Of a stretch of DNA of 33,160 nucleotides, positions 1 to 6,561 are shown piece by piece. Every line of letters starts with the position of its first letter. Within the stretch, counting starts at the first letter, position 1. The translations under genes were made by a program, and so were the position numbers. Source of the stretch: JBAZHE01 sp964547855. GTDB lineage: Bacteria > Patescibacteriota > Patescibacteriia > Patescibacteriales > WJLG01. The stretch spans positions 1 to 33,160 of the forward strand of contig CAZJPG010000017.1 in NCBI GenBank assembly GCA_964547855.1. The letters run 5' to 3'. The notes beneath the pieces were generated by a model. It was not told the origin of the DNA, ran no database searches, and was given only the letters and a program-made list of their open reading frames with translations.

Positions 1-101
1 GAAAATTTGATTTTTTTGTTTTTTATTTTGGGCAGAGGGGTTAGGGGTGAATGCCAAAAATAAAAAACTCATTTCCATCATTTCTTATTCAAAAAACTGA
101 A

Positions 102-851
102 TTAATTTTCAATTTTTAAAGGAATTTTAATACCTAAACCGAAAACATCGCTATAAATTTTTAATATCTTTTCTGCCTCTCTCCAATTACCAGGTGTTGG
201 TGTTAGCGCTACAGTTGTTAATTTTATTTTTTTATTATTTTTTTTAATCAATAAAAAATAATTTTTTATAACATCTGGTGTATTTATAAAACTAGAAAAA
301 TAATCAAAATCAATATTTAATATTATATTATCCTCTAATTCCAAAATTTTTTCTAATTCTATAATATTTTTATCCTCAAAATAATTAATTAGCGGAATTT
401 TCCCGTCAAAAACACTTTTATCTCCAATCCCGCCTTTCAAATATGATCCTTTGTCTTGTTCAACAAAAAAATACAACTTGCTATTATTAAAAAAATCAAA
501 AAAGATAGCCGGAATTAAATAACATCCCCATTCAAATGTCTTATGGCCATTGTTTAACTTATCACTCCTAAATCTATCTAAATCTTTATAATAATCTATT
601 CCGCATATTTTTATCCTACTCATCATTTCCTCAATAACGTTTTCTTTTGCGCCGCAATCAAAATGACAATCTATGTGCACATAGGCACATTTTCCGAAAT
701 CATCAGTATTAATAAAATTAAGCCATGACCAAAAAGCCAACCTATGATTATCCATTATGCATATCTTTTCTTGTTCAAAATATTGCAAAAAATTGTCTTC
801 TTCCGTATGTAAACGATAATTTTTAGATTTTAACGGTACTAAATTTTCCAT
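102..851 (-). CDS. UPF0489 family protein (ureohydrolase/arginase-like fold)
   Basis: A 249-residue protein that I assign to UPF0489. Seen: MDNH at about residues 33-36, an arginase-type metal motif DCHFD at 61-65, and a second acidic motif DFDYF at 181-185, then TPTPGNW near 218. The spacing of the two Asp/His motifs resembles the DxHxD and DxD motifs that bind the Mn pair in arginases and agmatinases. Known: the cyanobacterial peptide arginase OspR, which converts peptidyl arginine to ornithine, is to my recollection related to this family. Inferred: a metal-dependent hydrolase with unknown substrate. No precursor-peptide gene is evident nearby. It lies 44 bp downstream of the 896-1453 gene and is probably co-transcribed with it. 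No Shine-Dalgarno sequence is seen; this start was chosen because the domain begins soon after it. Base composition is far more AT-rich than the glycolytic genes, which suggests acquisition. Confidence 0.72.
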   Translation of the reverse strand: MENLVPLKSKNYRLHTEEDNFLQYFEQEKICIMDNHRLAFWSWLNFINTDDFGKCAYVHIDCHFDCGAKENVIEEMMSRIKICGIDYYKDLDRFRSDKLNNGHKTFEWGCYLIPAIFFDFFNNSKLYFFVEQDKGSYLKGGIGDKSVFDGKIPLINYFEDKNIIELEKILELEDNIILNIDFDYFSSFINTPDVIKNYFLLIKKNNKKIKLTTVALTPTPGNWREAEKILKIYSDVFGLGIKIPLKIEN

Positions 852-895
852 AAATCAAAAATGTGAAAAACCGAATCCTTAGCACTGAAAAATAT

Positions 896-1453
896 TTAAT
901 TAAAAAATTTAGTAATACAATAAATAGCCACTCCTACAAGAATCCACCCACCAATAGCAATAAGAGGGTATAAATATTTATTAGTATTTTTCTTTACACT
1001 TGATTCCTGTTCAAAAAAATAAGAAAAGTGGCTTATTTCTTTTGCAAATCCCTCAACGCTCCACTGCTCATAGCTAACATTTGTTGCATCAAGGCCATTT
1101 GCTTTAGACAGGGTGATGTAATAAATCTTATTTTCAAAAAATCTAAATCTCTGAAAATTTTCATTCCATATTTTAACAGTTTTTTGTGAAAGATATGAAA
1201 TATTTTTAATAAACTCAACGGGATCTTTTGTGCGAGAGTCTATTTTTTCAGTCTCTTCAATGTGTTTCCAAATATTATTAGTTTCTTCCAGGAGAATGCC
1301 TTCCCATATTCTTTTTTGCACTTCGCCCTTTGTTTTTCCATAAAAATCCGCGGGACTACCCTCACTCTCAATAAATTTATGCGCAAGAAGCAATGGCCCA
1401 TTTTTTTTATCATAATACTCTTTATCTATTGCTTTCAAATTGATATTTTCCAT
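896..1453 (-). CDS. hypothetical protein with C-terminal membrane anchor
   Basis: I do not recognise this 185-residue protein. Residues 1-155 are hydrophilic, rich in Lys, Glu and aromatic residues, and predicted mostly helical. Residues about 161-184 (PLIAIGGWILVGVAIY and following) form one membrane segment ending four residues or fewer from the C-terminus, so it looks like a tail-anchored protein with its body in the cytoplasm. It precedes the UPF0489 gene by 44 bp on the same strand, and both are strongly AT-rich, suggesting a two-gene accessory unit. A TATAAT sequence lies about 15 bases before the ATG without a convincing -35 box, so the transcript may have a very short leader. Function unknown. 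Confidence 0.6.
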   Translation of the reverse strand: MENINLKAIDKEYYDKKNGPLLLAHKFIESEGSPADFYGKTKGEVQKRIWEGILLEETNNIWKHIEETEKIDSRTKDPVEFIKNISYLSQKTVKIWNENFQRFRFFENKIYYITLSKANGLDATNVSYEQWSVEGFAKEISHFSYFFEQESSVKKNTNKYLYPLIAIGGWILVGVAIYCITKFFN

Positions 1454-1666
1454 ATTTTTAAATTTATTATAAAAAAATTGTTTTTGGAGCGGAGCGAAAA
1501 AAACACCTTATCTCCCTGTAAATTAATAAAAAATCAAATTTTCTGCCCCTTTTAAAATCACTGGACTTAAATTTACCGTAAAGATAAAAAATTTATTTCG
1601 TACAACAAGGTATATGCGAAGTTGTTGTTATTTGTTTTAAAATTAGTTAAAATGCTCGTTTAAATT

Positions 1667-1738
1667 TCAATCCATAAATACCATTCATGGCCCTGTTTCG
1701 ACTTTTTTTTAATTAGTCACGATATTTTTATGGATTGA
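1667..1738. repeat. 12-bp perfect inverted repeat with 48-bp spacer
   Basis: TCAATCCATAAA at 1667-1678 is perfectly complementary to TTTATGGATTGA at 1727-1738. The spacer holds a run of eight T (1703-1710). It sits in the 333-bp stretch 1454-1786, which has no credible gene; besides this repeat and the adjacent hairpin at 1739-1768 I see nothing there but AT-rich sequence. Role unknown. Confidence 0.5.
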
Positions 1739-1768
1739 GCGGCGAAAGATTTAATTTTCTCTCGCCGC
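1739..1768 (-). terminator. hairpin downstream of the small acidic gene, possible terminator
   Basis: GCGGCGA (1739-1745) pairs with TCGCCGC (1762-1768), and AGA/TCT extends the stem inward after one mismatch. It lies 18 bp past the stop codon of the 1787-1963 gene. No T-run follows on the minus strand, so an intrinsic terminator is only a weak call; it could instead protect a transcript end. Confidence 0.35.
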
Positions 1769-1786
1769 AAATCATTGCAAAGAACT

Positions 1787-1963
1787 TTATCCAAACCTCT
1801 CTTCTTCCTCGTCGTCAAAAATGACGCCATTCTCATTCACTTCAAGTAGTGCTTCACAAAGGCTTCGTTCTGCCTCTTGAGTCTCTTCCTCTTCCAAAGA
1901 AGTCTTTTTAGTGCCACCCAATATCCTTCTTTTAAGCTCCGTGAAAAAATTGCCGTCCGTCAT
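1787..1963 (-). CDS. small acidic hypothetical protein
   Basis: A 58-residue unknown protein, MTDGNFFTELKRRILGG and onward. The N-terminal third is basic (KRR, KK) and the rest is highly acidic, with an EEEETQEAE stretch and DDEEEER near the C-terminus. An upstream in-frame ATG at 1975 exists, but a GGAGG lies six bases before the ATG at 1963, which decides the start. A promoter candidate (TTGTAA, 18 bp, TATAAT) lies about 105 bp upstream and a hairpin follows the stop, so it appears to be a single-gene unit. Acidic small proteins of this type can act as inhibitors or DNA mimics, but nothing here shows that. Confidence 0.5.
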   Translation of the reverse strand: MTDGNFFTELKRRILGGTKKTSLEEEETQEAERSLCEALLEVNENGVIFDDEEEERFG

Positions 1964-2068
1964 AACAACCTCCATCTGCTTTGGTTTGATTTATTGGCTC
2001 AATTCTAATCTTTTATTTTATTACAAAGAATGTGCAATATTTTAAATTAACTAAAATAATATGCCCCT

Positions 2069-2098
2069 ATTATACTCCCTTTTTCTGTAACTTTACAA
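2069..2098 (-). promoter_or_regulatory. sigma70-type promoter candidate for the small acidic gene
   Basis: On the minus strand TTGTAA (2093-2098) and a perfect TATAAT (2069-2074) are separated by 18 bp. The implied leader to the ATG at 1963 is about 100 nt and AT-rich. Confidence 0.5.
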
Positions 2099-2118
2099 GT
2101 AAACATAATAAAGCCTGG

Positions 2119-2138
2119 ATTCCGGCCTCCGCCGGAAT
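2119..2138. repeat. REP-like palindrome (ATTCCGGC / GCCGGAAT)
   Basis: An 8-bp perfect palindrome with a CTCC loop, embedded in TGGATTCCGGCCTCC and followed by GAATGACAG. Known: very similar GGATTCC...GGAATGAC palindromes are dispersed intergenic repeats in many bacteria. Only this copy is in the window. It sits just past the gpmI terminator. Confidence 0.6.
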
Positions 2139-2150
2139 GACAGAGTGACA

Positions 2151-2183
2151 AAAAAGCATCTTCATTGATAAAAGATGCTTTTT
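2151..2183 (-). terminator. intrinsic terminator of gpmI
   Basis: AAAAAGCATCTT (2151-2162) pairs with AAGATGCTTTTT (2172-2183), a perfect 12-bp stem with a 9-nt loop. On the minus strand the 3' arm ends in a run of T. It starts six bases past the gpmI stop codon. Confidence 0.85.
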
Positions 2184-2188
2184 ATATT

Positions 2189-3700
2189 CTATATTAGTAT
2201 GTTTCCGGTCATTTCTTCCGGTATCGGCAAGTCCATCATTTTCAATATCGTCGGGGCCACATCGGCCAGTGATCCTTCGATCTTATTCAAGGAATCGAAG
2301 CGGTCGGATATCAATATGAACGGGACTGGGTTCAAGGTGTGGGCGGTCAAAGACTGGCCGGACTTTTCGTCGAAGGTCTCTTCGGCATTGCCATGGTCGG
2401 CGGTGATGATGACCTCGTAGCCATTAGCCTTGGCGGAATCAACTATTTTGCCTAAGGCCTTATCGACAGCCTCTACGCCTTTAACGATGGCGTCGAAGTT
2501 TCCGGAGTGTCCGACCATATCGCAATTGACCAGGTTTGTGGCGATGAAATCGTATTTGCCTTCAGTCATGGCTTTTTCCAATTCGGCGGTGATCTCGAAG
2601 ACCTTCATTTCCGGTTTCTCATCGTGAGTGGCGACGTCCTTATTGCTGTCGATCAAGACCCTGTCCTCCCCGACTTCTGGCTCATAGCGCTGGGCATTGA
2701 AGAAAAATGTCAGATGAGTGAACTTTTCAGTCTCTGTAACTTTCAATTGTTTCTTGCCACTCTTGGCTATGACCTCGCTTAAGGTATTAGAGATATCTTC
2801 CGGCGGAAAGGCCACGCGCACGTCCAACTCGTCGTCGTATTTAGTCATGGCTACATATTTCAAGTTGTTGATGCCGCTCTTGGCGAAGCGTCCGGCGATC
2901 TGTTTGGCGCGATCGGAACGGAAGTTGGCGAAGACGACGGCGTCGTTCGCCTGGATACAACCGTATTCTCCGGGGCCGATCTCGACCAAGGCTGGCTCGA
3001 TGAATTCGTCGGTCGAATCGATCTTATACGCGGCTTCGATGGTTTGGGCGGCTGTCGGATATTTCGGCCCCTCGGTCGAAGTCATAACCTTAAAATGCTT
3101 CTCGACCCTATCCATATTATTGTCACGGTCCATGCCGTAATAGCGTCCACCGATCGAAGCGATCTTGCCCACGCCCTCGCCTTCCAAGAAAATTTCCAAG
3201 TCGGCGACGTATTCCAAGGCGCTCTTCGGGGCCGTGTCGCGGCCGTCGGTGAAAAGATGTAGGAGAATATTTTTGACGCCGGAATTCTTGGCCGCTACGA
3301 CCAAGCCCTTGATGTGATCGCTGTGGCCGTGCACTCCGCCCGGACCAAGAATGCCTTTTACATGAAGGACGCTGTTATATTTTTTGACGTGCTCGAAGGC
3401 TTCGACCAAGGCCGGGTTTACCGACAATTCGCCGGTCTTGATGGCACGGTTGATCTTGACCAAGTTCTGGTAGACCACGCGGCCGGAGCCGATGACCAGA
3501 TGGTTGGCCTCGGAAGTGCCCATCTGCCCCTCCGGCAGACCGATGGCCTCACCAGCGGCCGCCAATAAGGCGTGCGGCCTCTCTTCCATATACTTGTCCA
3601 AATTCGGGGTATTCGCCGCGGCCACGGCGTTATGCTCTTTTTCTTGGCGATAGCCGAGGCCATCACAGATTATCAATAAGACTTTGTTCATATTATTCAT
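2189..3700 (-). CDS. gpmI: 2,3-bisphosphoglycerate-independent phosphoglycerate mutase
   Basis: A 503-residue cytoplasmic glycolytic enzyme that interconverts 3- and 2-phosphoglycerate using two Mn ions and a phosphoserine. Seen: the alkaline-phosphatase-superfamily start LLIICDGLGY with metal Asp13, the catalytic-Ser segment QMGTSEANH (Ser63; most family members read MGNSEVGH), GGVHGHSDH, FTDGRDT, and near the C-terminus NCDMVGHSGN and ITADHGNAEE, which supply metal ligands. Length is normal for the family. A second ATG three codons downstream (MNKVLL) is an equally likely start; neither has a Shine-Dalgarno sequence. It has its own promoter candidate about 90 bp upstream and a strong terminator, so it is probably monocistronic. 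Enolase, the next enzyme in the pathway, lies at 6562 as a separate unit. Confidence 0.96.
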   Translation of the reverse strand: MNNMNKVLLIICDGLGYRQEKEHNAVAAANTPNLDKYMEERPHALLAAAGEAIGLPEGQMGTSEANHLVIGSGRVVYQNLVKINRAIKTGELSVNPALVEAFEHVKKYNSVLHVKGILGPGGVHGHSDHIKGLVVAAKNSGVKNILLHLFTDGRDTAPKSALEYVADLEIFLEGEGVGKIASIGGRYYGMDRDNNMDRVEKHFKVMTSTEGPKYPTAAQTIEAAYKIDSTDEFIEPALVEIGPGEYGCIQANDAVVFANFRSDRAKQIAGRFAKSGINNLKYVAMTKYDDELDVRVAFPPEDISNTLSEVIAKSGKKQLKVTETEKFTHLTFFFNAQRYEPEVGEDRVLIDSNKDVATHDEKPEMKVFEITAELEKAMTEGKYDFIATNLVNCDMVGHSGNFDAIVKGVEAVDKALGKIVDSAKANGYEVIITADHGNAEETFDEKSGQSLTAHTLNPVPFILISDRFDSLNKIEGSLADVAPTILKMMDLPIPEEMTGNILI

Positions 3701-3758
3701 ATATATATTGCTTTATAAAAATCACTTAAGGGGCCAAAACGACCGTGAAAAATAAAAA

Positions 3759-3777
3759 CGCCCCGAAGACGGCCCGC
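3759..3777 (-). other. GC-rich hairpin with T-run in the gpmI leader
   Basis: On the minus strand a GC-rich segment folding around CTTCGG is followed by TTTTTATTTTT (3748-3758). It lies between the gpmI promoter candidate and the start codon, so it could be a leader attenuator or a backup terminator for the upstream thioredoxin unit. The stem has a bulge, so the call is tentative. Confidence 0.35.
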
Positions 3778-3788
3778 TTTAATAGGTT

Positions 3789-3817
3789 ATTTTACTTTTT
3801 CTATGATAAAAAATCAA
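3789..3817 (-). promoter_or_regulatory. promoter candidate for gpmI
   Basis: Minus-strand TTGATT (3812-3817), 17-bp spacer, TAAAAT (3789-3794). It lies just past the terminator of the upstream thioredoxin gene, as expected for a new transcription unit. Confidence 0.5.
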
Positions 3818-3830
3818 GGTGCAAAAAAAA

Positions 3831-3857
3831 CCGCAGTCCCCTTGCGGGAGACTACGG
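3831..3857 (-). terminator. intrinsic terminator of the thioredoxin operon, copy C of a repeated family
   Basis: CCGCAGTC (3831-3838) pairs with GACTACGG (3850-3857) with one C-A mismatch. On the minus strand the stem is followed by eight T, directly after the stop of the 3880-4149 gene. Flank and loop resemble the terminators at 29258 and 30275. Confidence 0.75.
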
Positions 3858-3879
3858 CTAAGCGGAATAACTGCCAAGC

Positions 3880-4149
3880 TTATCTGTCTTTATTTTCAAA
3901 AATAACTTTCAATAGCTCTTTCTTTGAAATCTCGCCGTTTAAGCGCAAAAACTCTTTTTCCTCTTTATCTAAAAAAATAAAAATCGGCAAAGTTTTGGTG
4001 ACACCATATTCTTTTACCTTTTCCGCACTTCCGTCATAATCAAAATACTCGGTCAAAAGCCAAGGGTTCTCGCTTTCTATCTCTTGCCAGCGCGGTTTCA
4101 TGATTAAGCAAAACGGACACCACTCGGCGCCAAATTTTAAAACTTTCAT
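3880..4149 (-). CDS. thioredoxin-fold protein with CPFC active site
   Basis: An 89-residue single-domain thioredoxin-like protein. Seen: beta-strand VLKFGAEWCPFC with the redox-active CPFC motif at about residues 11-14, and the cis-proline TLPIF near residue 54. It is shorter than classical thioredoxin (about 105) and lacks the WCGPC sequence, so a glutaredoxin-like or other thiol-disulfide role is possible. It starts three bases after the stop codon of the DUF134 gene and is the last gene of the DUF5320-DUF134 operon, followed by a strong terminator. The context suggests a redox or metal-related function. Cytoplasmic: no signal peptide. Confidence 0.85.
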   Translation of the reverse strand: MKVLKFGAEWCPFCLIMKPRWQEIESENPWLLTEYFDYDGSAEKVKEYGVTKTLPIFIFLDKEEKEFLRLNGEISKKELLKVIFENKDR

Positions 4150-4152
4150 ATT

Positions 4153-4428
4153 TTATTTTATCATTTCAATCGCCTTGCCGTTGACTAAAGCATCGGCAAT
4201 CTTCTCATAGGCCGAATAAAGTATGCGCTGATAGGTGCTTTGCGAGGTGTTCATCTTCTCGGCCGCCTCTGTCTGCTCTAAATTTTTGATATGACGCAGG
4301 CGATAGGCCTCTAATTCTTCGAAGCTGAGCTGAACAACCTCAAGCTCTCGCAAAGGAATCCCTTGTGGCTTAAAATAAGTTGCCTCTGGTTTAAAGCCGA
4401 CACGGCGGCAGGATCTCGGTCTTGGCAT
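4153..4428 (-). CDS. DUF134 family helix-turn-helix protein
   Basis: A 91-residue protein that begins MPRPRSCRRVGF, the characteristic start of the DUF134 family, and has the typical TYFKPQGIPLRELE segment. The C-terminal half (EQTEAAEKMNTSQSTYQRIL) is a helix-turn-helix like that of sigma70 region 4. Family members are predicted DNA-binding regulators, commonly next to DUF5320 or dinitrogenase iron-molybdenum-cofactor proteins. The reading frame is open further upstream to 4515, but those 29 residues do not resemble the family and run through the intergenic hairpin, so the MPRPR start was chosen. It sits between a DUF5320 gene and a thioredoxin-like gene, three bases from the latter. Confidence 0.88.
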   Translation of the reverse strand: MPRPRSCRRVGFKPEATYFKPQGIPLRELEVVQLSFEELEAYRLRHIKNLEQTEAAEKMNTSQSTYQRILYSAYEKIADALVNGKAIEMIK

Positions 4429-4464
4429 ATTGAAAAAAATTTTTATTAATGTTATCTTGTCATC

Positions 4465-4528
4465 AAAGAAAGCCCGCGAGACGGCCCCTTTTCTTAAAGA
4501 GGCCGCTCCGCACACAAGGGCTTTCTTT
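4465..4528 (-). other. long hairpin between the DUF5320 and DUF134 genes
   Basis: AAAGAAAGCCC (4465-4475) pairs perfectly with GGGCTTTCTTT (4518-4528), and an inner GGCC/GGCC stem extends it. The minus-strand 3' arm ends in TTTCTTTG, a weak T-run, and the 5' arm begins at the DUF5320 stop codon. It could be a partial terminator or processing site that sets DUF5320 expression apart from DUF134 and thioredoxin. Confidence 0.6.
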
Positions 4529-4764
4529 TATTTTTGCGCTTTCAAGGCTTCGATCTCGGCTTTAAGGGCCGAGAGCTCTTCCTCAAGCACGGCTTTCTCG
4601 TCTTCCATGGCATTGAGCTGATTTTTAGGGGAAATAAAACCTCTACCCCAGCCCGCTCCACGGCGGCAACCAAAACCTCTTCCGCGTCCGGCTCCGCAAG
4701 GACCCATTCCACGGCCAGTTCCGGCGCCTTGGCCCATTGGGCCAGTTTCATCCATCTTTGGCAT
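4528..4764 (-). CDS. DUF5320 family Gly/Arg-rich protein
   Basis: A 78-residue protein with the DUF5320 start MPKMDETGPMGQGAGTGRGM, followed by Cys-containing Gly/Arg repeats (GPCGAGRGRGFGCRRG) and a C-terminal coiled coil of about 30 residues (MEDEKAVLEEELSALKAEIE). Family members are small, function unknown, often encoded with DUF134 regulators and NifX/NifB-type iron-cofactor proteins; the two Cys could bind a metal, but that is inference. An upstream in-frame ATG at 4815 lies only about 8 nt from the predicted transcription start, while the MPK start matches the family. It is the first gene of the operon driven by the promoter at 4830. Confidence 0.8.
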   Translation of the reverse strand: MPKMDETGPMGQGAGTGRGMGPCGAGRGRGFGCRRGAGWGRGFISPKNQLNAMEDEKAVLEEELSALKAEIEALKAQK

Positions 4765-4829
4765 AATTCTATATCTTTGATCTTTTATAGCTAGCGGCCC
4801 GACCTTTATATCCATACCGCTTTATTATG

Positions 4830-4858
4830 AATATATACCCAAAACTAACTTTTGTCAA
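4830..4858 (-). promoter_or_regulatory. sigma70-type promoter of the DUF5320-DUF134-thioredoxin operon
   Basis: Minus-strand TTGACA (4853-4858), exactly 17 bp, then TATATT (4830-4835). It is one of the best promoter matches in the window. Confidence 0.75.
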
Positions 4859-4883
4859 TTGGTCGCAAAAAATCCATAAGCAA

Positions 4884-4920
4884 CAAAAAAAGACCCCGCG
4901 ACTTTTACGTGTGAGGTCTT
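4884..4920 (-). terminator. intrinsic terminator after the 4950-5549 gene
   Basis: AAGACC (4890-4895) pairs with GGTCTT (4915-4920), with partial inner pairing, and the minus-strand 3' arm runs into seven T. It lies 29 bp past the stop. Confidence 0.75.
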
Positions 4921-4949
4921 ATGTATGTACGAAGTCAAAAGAACAAGGA

Positions 4950-5549
4950 TCAATCCAGACTTGCGAGGGCTACCGGACTATCGGCGGAAAATGAACCACT
5001 GAGCCAAAAAAATCCCCAATTCCAGCCACCCAAGCCGACCCATTGAAGATAGCGAACATAAAATTCTACTCTTTCGCCAATCTTAGAGTAGATTGTCCCC
5101 CAAAAGAAAATGCGCTTACTCTTCCACTCTCTCGGAATGAATTCAGAATGTTCGAGCAAATAATCCAAGACATTGGCATTTAACACAGACTTATTTAAAA
5201 GCTCTGACGATAGATCATTGCCATGCACCATGCGAATGCCAGTCTTTTGTTTTTGCGACAGAAAAAGTGGAATTTTTGTCAGATCAAGATCCAACATGCC
5301 GTATTTTTTATGCGCTTCGACTTTATAGCCTTCAGGCACGAACGGATCAGCGTCGCAATCGATGCGATGTTTGAAATATACTATTTCCGCCACCCCATCC
5401 AGAACGTCGAGAACCTTGCGCAGAAAATCACCATTGGACAAACGCTTTATTTTGTCATTCGTCCAAGTCCTGTCACCGGAAAAATTGCGGCGGAAAGCCA
5501 TCTTTAATTCATTGGCCTGTCCGACATCGAGCATCAGCTCATTGTCCAT
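4950..5549 (-). CDS. uncharacterised protein of a family expanded in CPR bacteria (paralog 1)
   Basis: A 199-residue protein in two parts. Residues 1-60 (LDVGQANELKMAFRRN, then WTNDKIKRLSNGD) form a small, probably helical module. Residues about 70-199 match the neighbour at 5965-6399: CDADPFVPEGYKVEAHKK, SVLNANVLDYLLEH, FIPREWKSKRIFFWGTIY and a Trp/Gly-rich end. I recall similar proteins as frequent hypothetical genes of Parcubacteria-type genomes; no function is known to me. No signal peptide or catalytic motif is evident. Upstream in-frame ATGs exist at 5570 and 5564, but AAAGGA lies seven bases before the ATG at 5549, which sets the start. It probably ends a three-gene unit starting at 6399. 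Confidence 0.75.
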   Translation of the reverse strand: MDNELMLDVGQANELKMAFRRNFSGDRTWTNDKIKRLSNGDFLRKVLDVLDGVAEIVYFKHRIDCDADPFVPEGYKVEAHKKYGMLDLDLTKIPLFLSQKQKTGIRMVHGNDLSSELLNKSVLNANVLDYLLEHSEFIPREWKSKRIFFWGTIYSKIGERVEFYVRYLQWVGLGGWNWGFFWLSGSFSADSPVALASLD

Positions 5550-5667
5550 AAAACATCCTTTCATTTGCAACGTGTTTCATTTTAAAGAAACGGTGTTGCG
5601 GTCTTTGCTGTCGGGCTCGATCGTCATGATCTTCGCCACAGCGGAAAAATGCGGAAAAATATCGTTA

Positions 5668-5907
5668 CTAATCCGAAGAATCGCGGCGAACCATATAAGC
5701 AGAGCAAAAACCCCCTTCCCTGCTGGCGGCAAGATGACATGGATCATTGTCAACACTTCCGCGCACGGCTACAACCCATTCTCCTGAGTTAATCCGTCTT
5801 ACCGCCTCTCTTACATCATCGACGCCCATCTGTGCCATTATATTTTTTACCATAGTATTAAGCTTTCCGGCTTCAACAACACCAGCAAGTACAAAATCAT
5901 TACTCAT
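5668..5907 (-). CDS. small hypothetical protein between two paralogs
   Basis: A 79-residue protein of unknown function, MSNDFVLAGVVEAGKLN and onward. It has a predicted helical N-terminal half with NIMAQMGVDDVREAVRRI, then NSGEWVVAVRG and a Cys-containing tail. The motif of a helix followed by NSGEWV also occurs, to my recollection, in hypothetical proteins found beside this CPR family, which suggests a partner module. The frame is open up to 5934, but AAAGGAG lies six bases before the ATG at 5907, so that start is used. It lies 57 bp after the 5965-6399 gene and 118 bp before the 4950-5549 gene, all on the minus strand. Confidence 0.62.
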   Translation of the reverse strand: MSNDFVLAGVVEAGKLNTMVKNIMAQMGVDDVREAVRRINSGEWVVAVRGSVDNDPCHLAASREGGFCSAYMVRRDSSD

Positions 5908-5964
5908 AGCGATCTCCTTTGTTTGTTTGCGCATTAAATTTTCCCCCTAATCCAAGAACATTCC

Positions 5965-6399
5965 TTAGACTAAAGCCAAGACGGCGGCTGGGCCTTTAAT
6001 TGTCATATCAATTAATTCATAATCATAGTCCCAGCCTAAACCGTTCCAATAGAAAAAAGTTACATAAAGATTATCGTTGGAGCGATAAATAGTACCCCAA
6101 AAATAAATCCTTTTACATAACCATTCTCTACCTGTCCATTCTTTTGGAATGAGCTTCGTGTTTTCCTGGAAATGGTGGCCAACATTCGCATTCAGGGCCA
6201 GTCCATGAGTCAATCCTTCCAACTCTTTACGTAACACATGACCATCTGGCCTTGAATTACTTTTCTGCAATTCTGACAAATAAAACAAAATTTTTTCCGG
6301 ATCGACGTCCAATATTCCGTCTCTTTTATGGTATTCGACTTTCCATCCTTCAAACGGCGGCAAGAACGGATCGGCGCTAGTATCGATTTTGTGAATCAT
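5965..6399 (-). CDS. uncharacterised protein of a family expanded in CPR bacteria (paralog 2)
   Basis: A 144-residue protein equivalent to the C-terminal two thirds of the 4950-5549 product, lacking its N-terminal module. Shared landmarks are SADPFLPPFEGWKVEYHK, LALNANVGHHF, LIPKEWTGREWLCKRIYF with FWGTIYR, and a Trp/Tyr-rich C-terminus (YWNGLGWDYDYEL). The frame is open upstream to 6453, but AAAGGAG eight bases before the ATG at 6399 decides the start, and the promoter candidate at 6444-6472 overlaps the longer version. First gene of a likely three-gene unit. Function unknown. Confidence 0.75.
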   Translation of the reverse strand: MIHKIDTSADPFLPPFEGWKVEYHKRDGILDVDPEKILFYLSELQKSNSRPDGHVLRKELEGLTHGLALNANVGHHFQENTKLIPKEWTGREWLCKRIYFWGTIYRSNDNLYVTFFYWNGLGWDYDYELIDMTIKGPAAVLALV

Positions 6400-6443
6400 A
6401 GAAACTACTCCTTTGTTTTTAAGGTACTTCAAAACATACCAAA

Positions 6444-6472
6444 ATAACATCATATTTTAGTAAAAAAGTCAA
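6444..6472 (-). promoter_or_regulatory. promoter candidate for the 6399-4950 unit
   Basis: Minus-strand TTGACT (6467-6472), 17 bp, TGTTAT (6444-6449). The predicted transcription start near 6437 gives a leader of about 38 nt holding AAAGGAG. Confidence 0.55.
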
Positions 6473-6505
6473 TAGTAACATTTTTTTTATTGACTTATTT
6501 CAAAC

Positions 6506-6533
6506 AAAAATCCCGCCCAAAGGCAGGATTTTT
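6506..6533 (-). terminator. intrinsic terminator of eno
   Basis: AAAAATCCCGCC (6506-6517) pairs with GGCAGGATTTTT (6522-6533) with one non-Watson-Crick position. T-runs exist on both sides, so it could act in both directions; eno on the minus strand is the gene it serves. Confidence 0.8.
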
Positions 6534-6561
6534 AATTTTCAACTTTTTACTCTTTTTTGGC

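Noticed and set aside
1262..1555. Plus-strand 97-codon open frame
   Set aside because: Runs antisense through the better supported 896-1453 gene; composition looks like translated AT-rich antisense sequence.
1660..1700. TTTCAATCC-type string suggesting a CRISPR repeat
   Set aside because: It occurs once in this form, with no regular spacing and no cas genes.
2175..3666. Several antisense or shifted open frames inside gpmI
   Set aside because: gpmI motifs are continuous over the whole interval; the others are shadows created by moderate GC.
4429..4515. N-terminal extension of the DUF134 protein
   Set aside because: The family starts at MPRPR; the extension lies over the intergenic hairpin.
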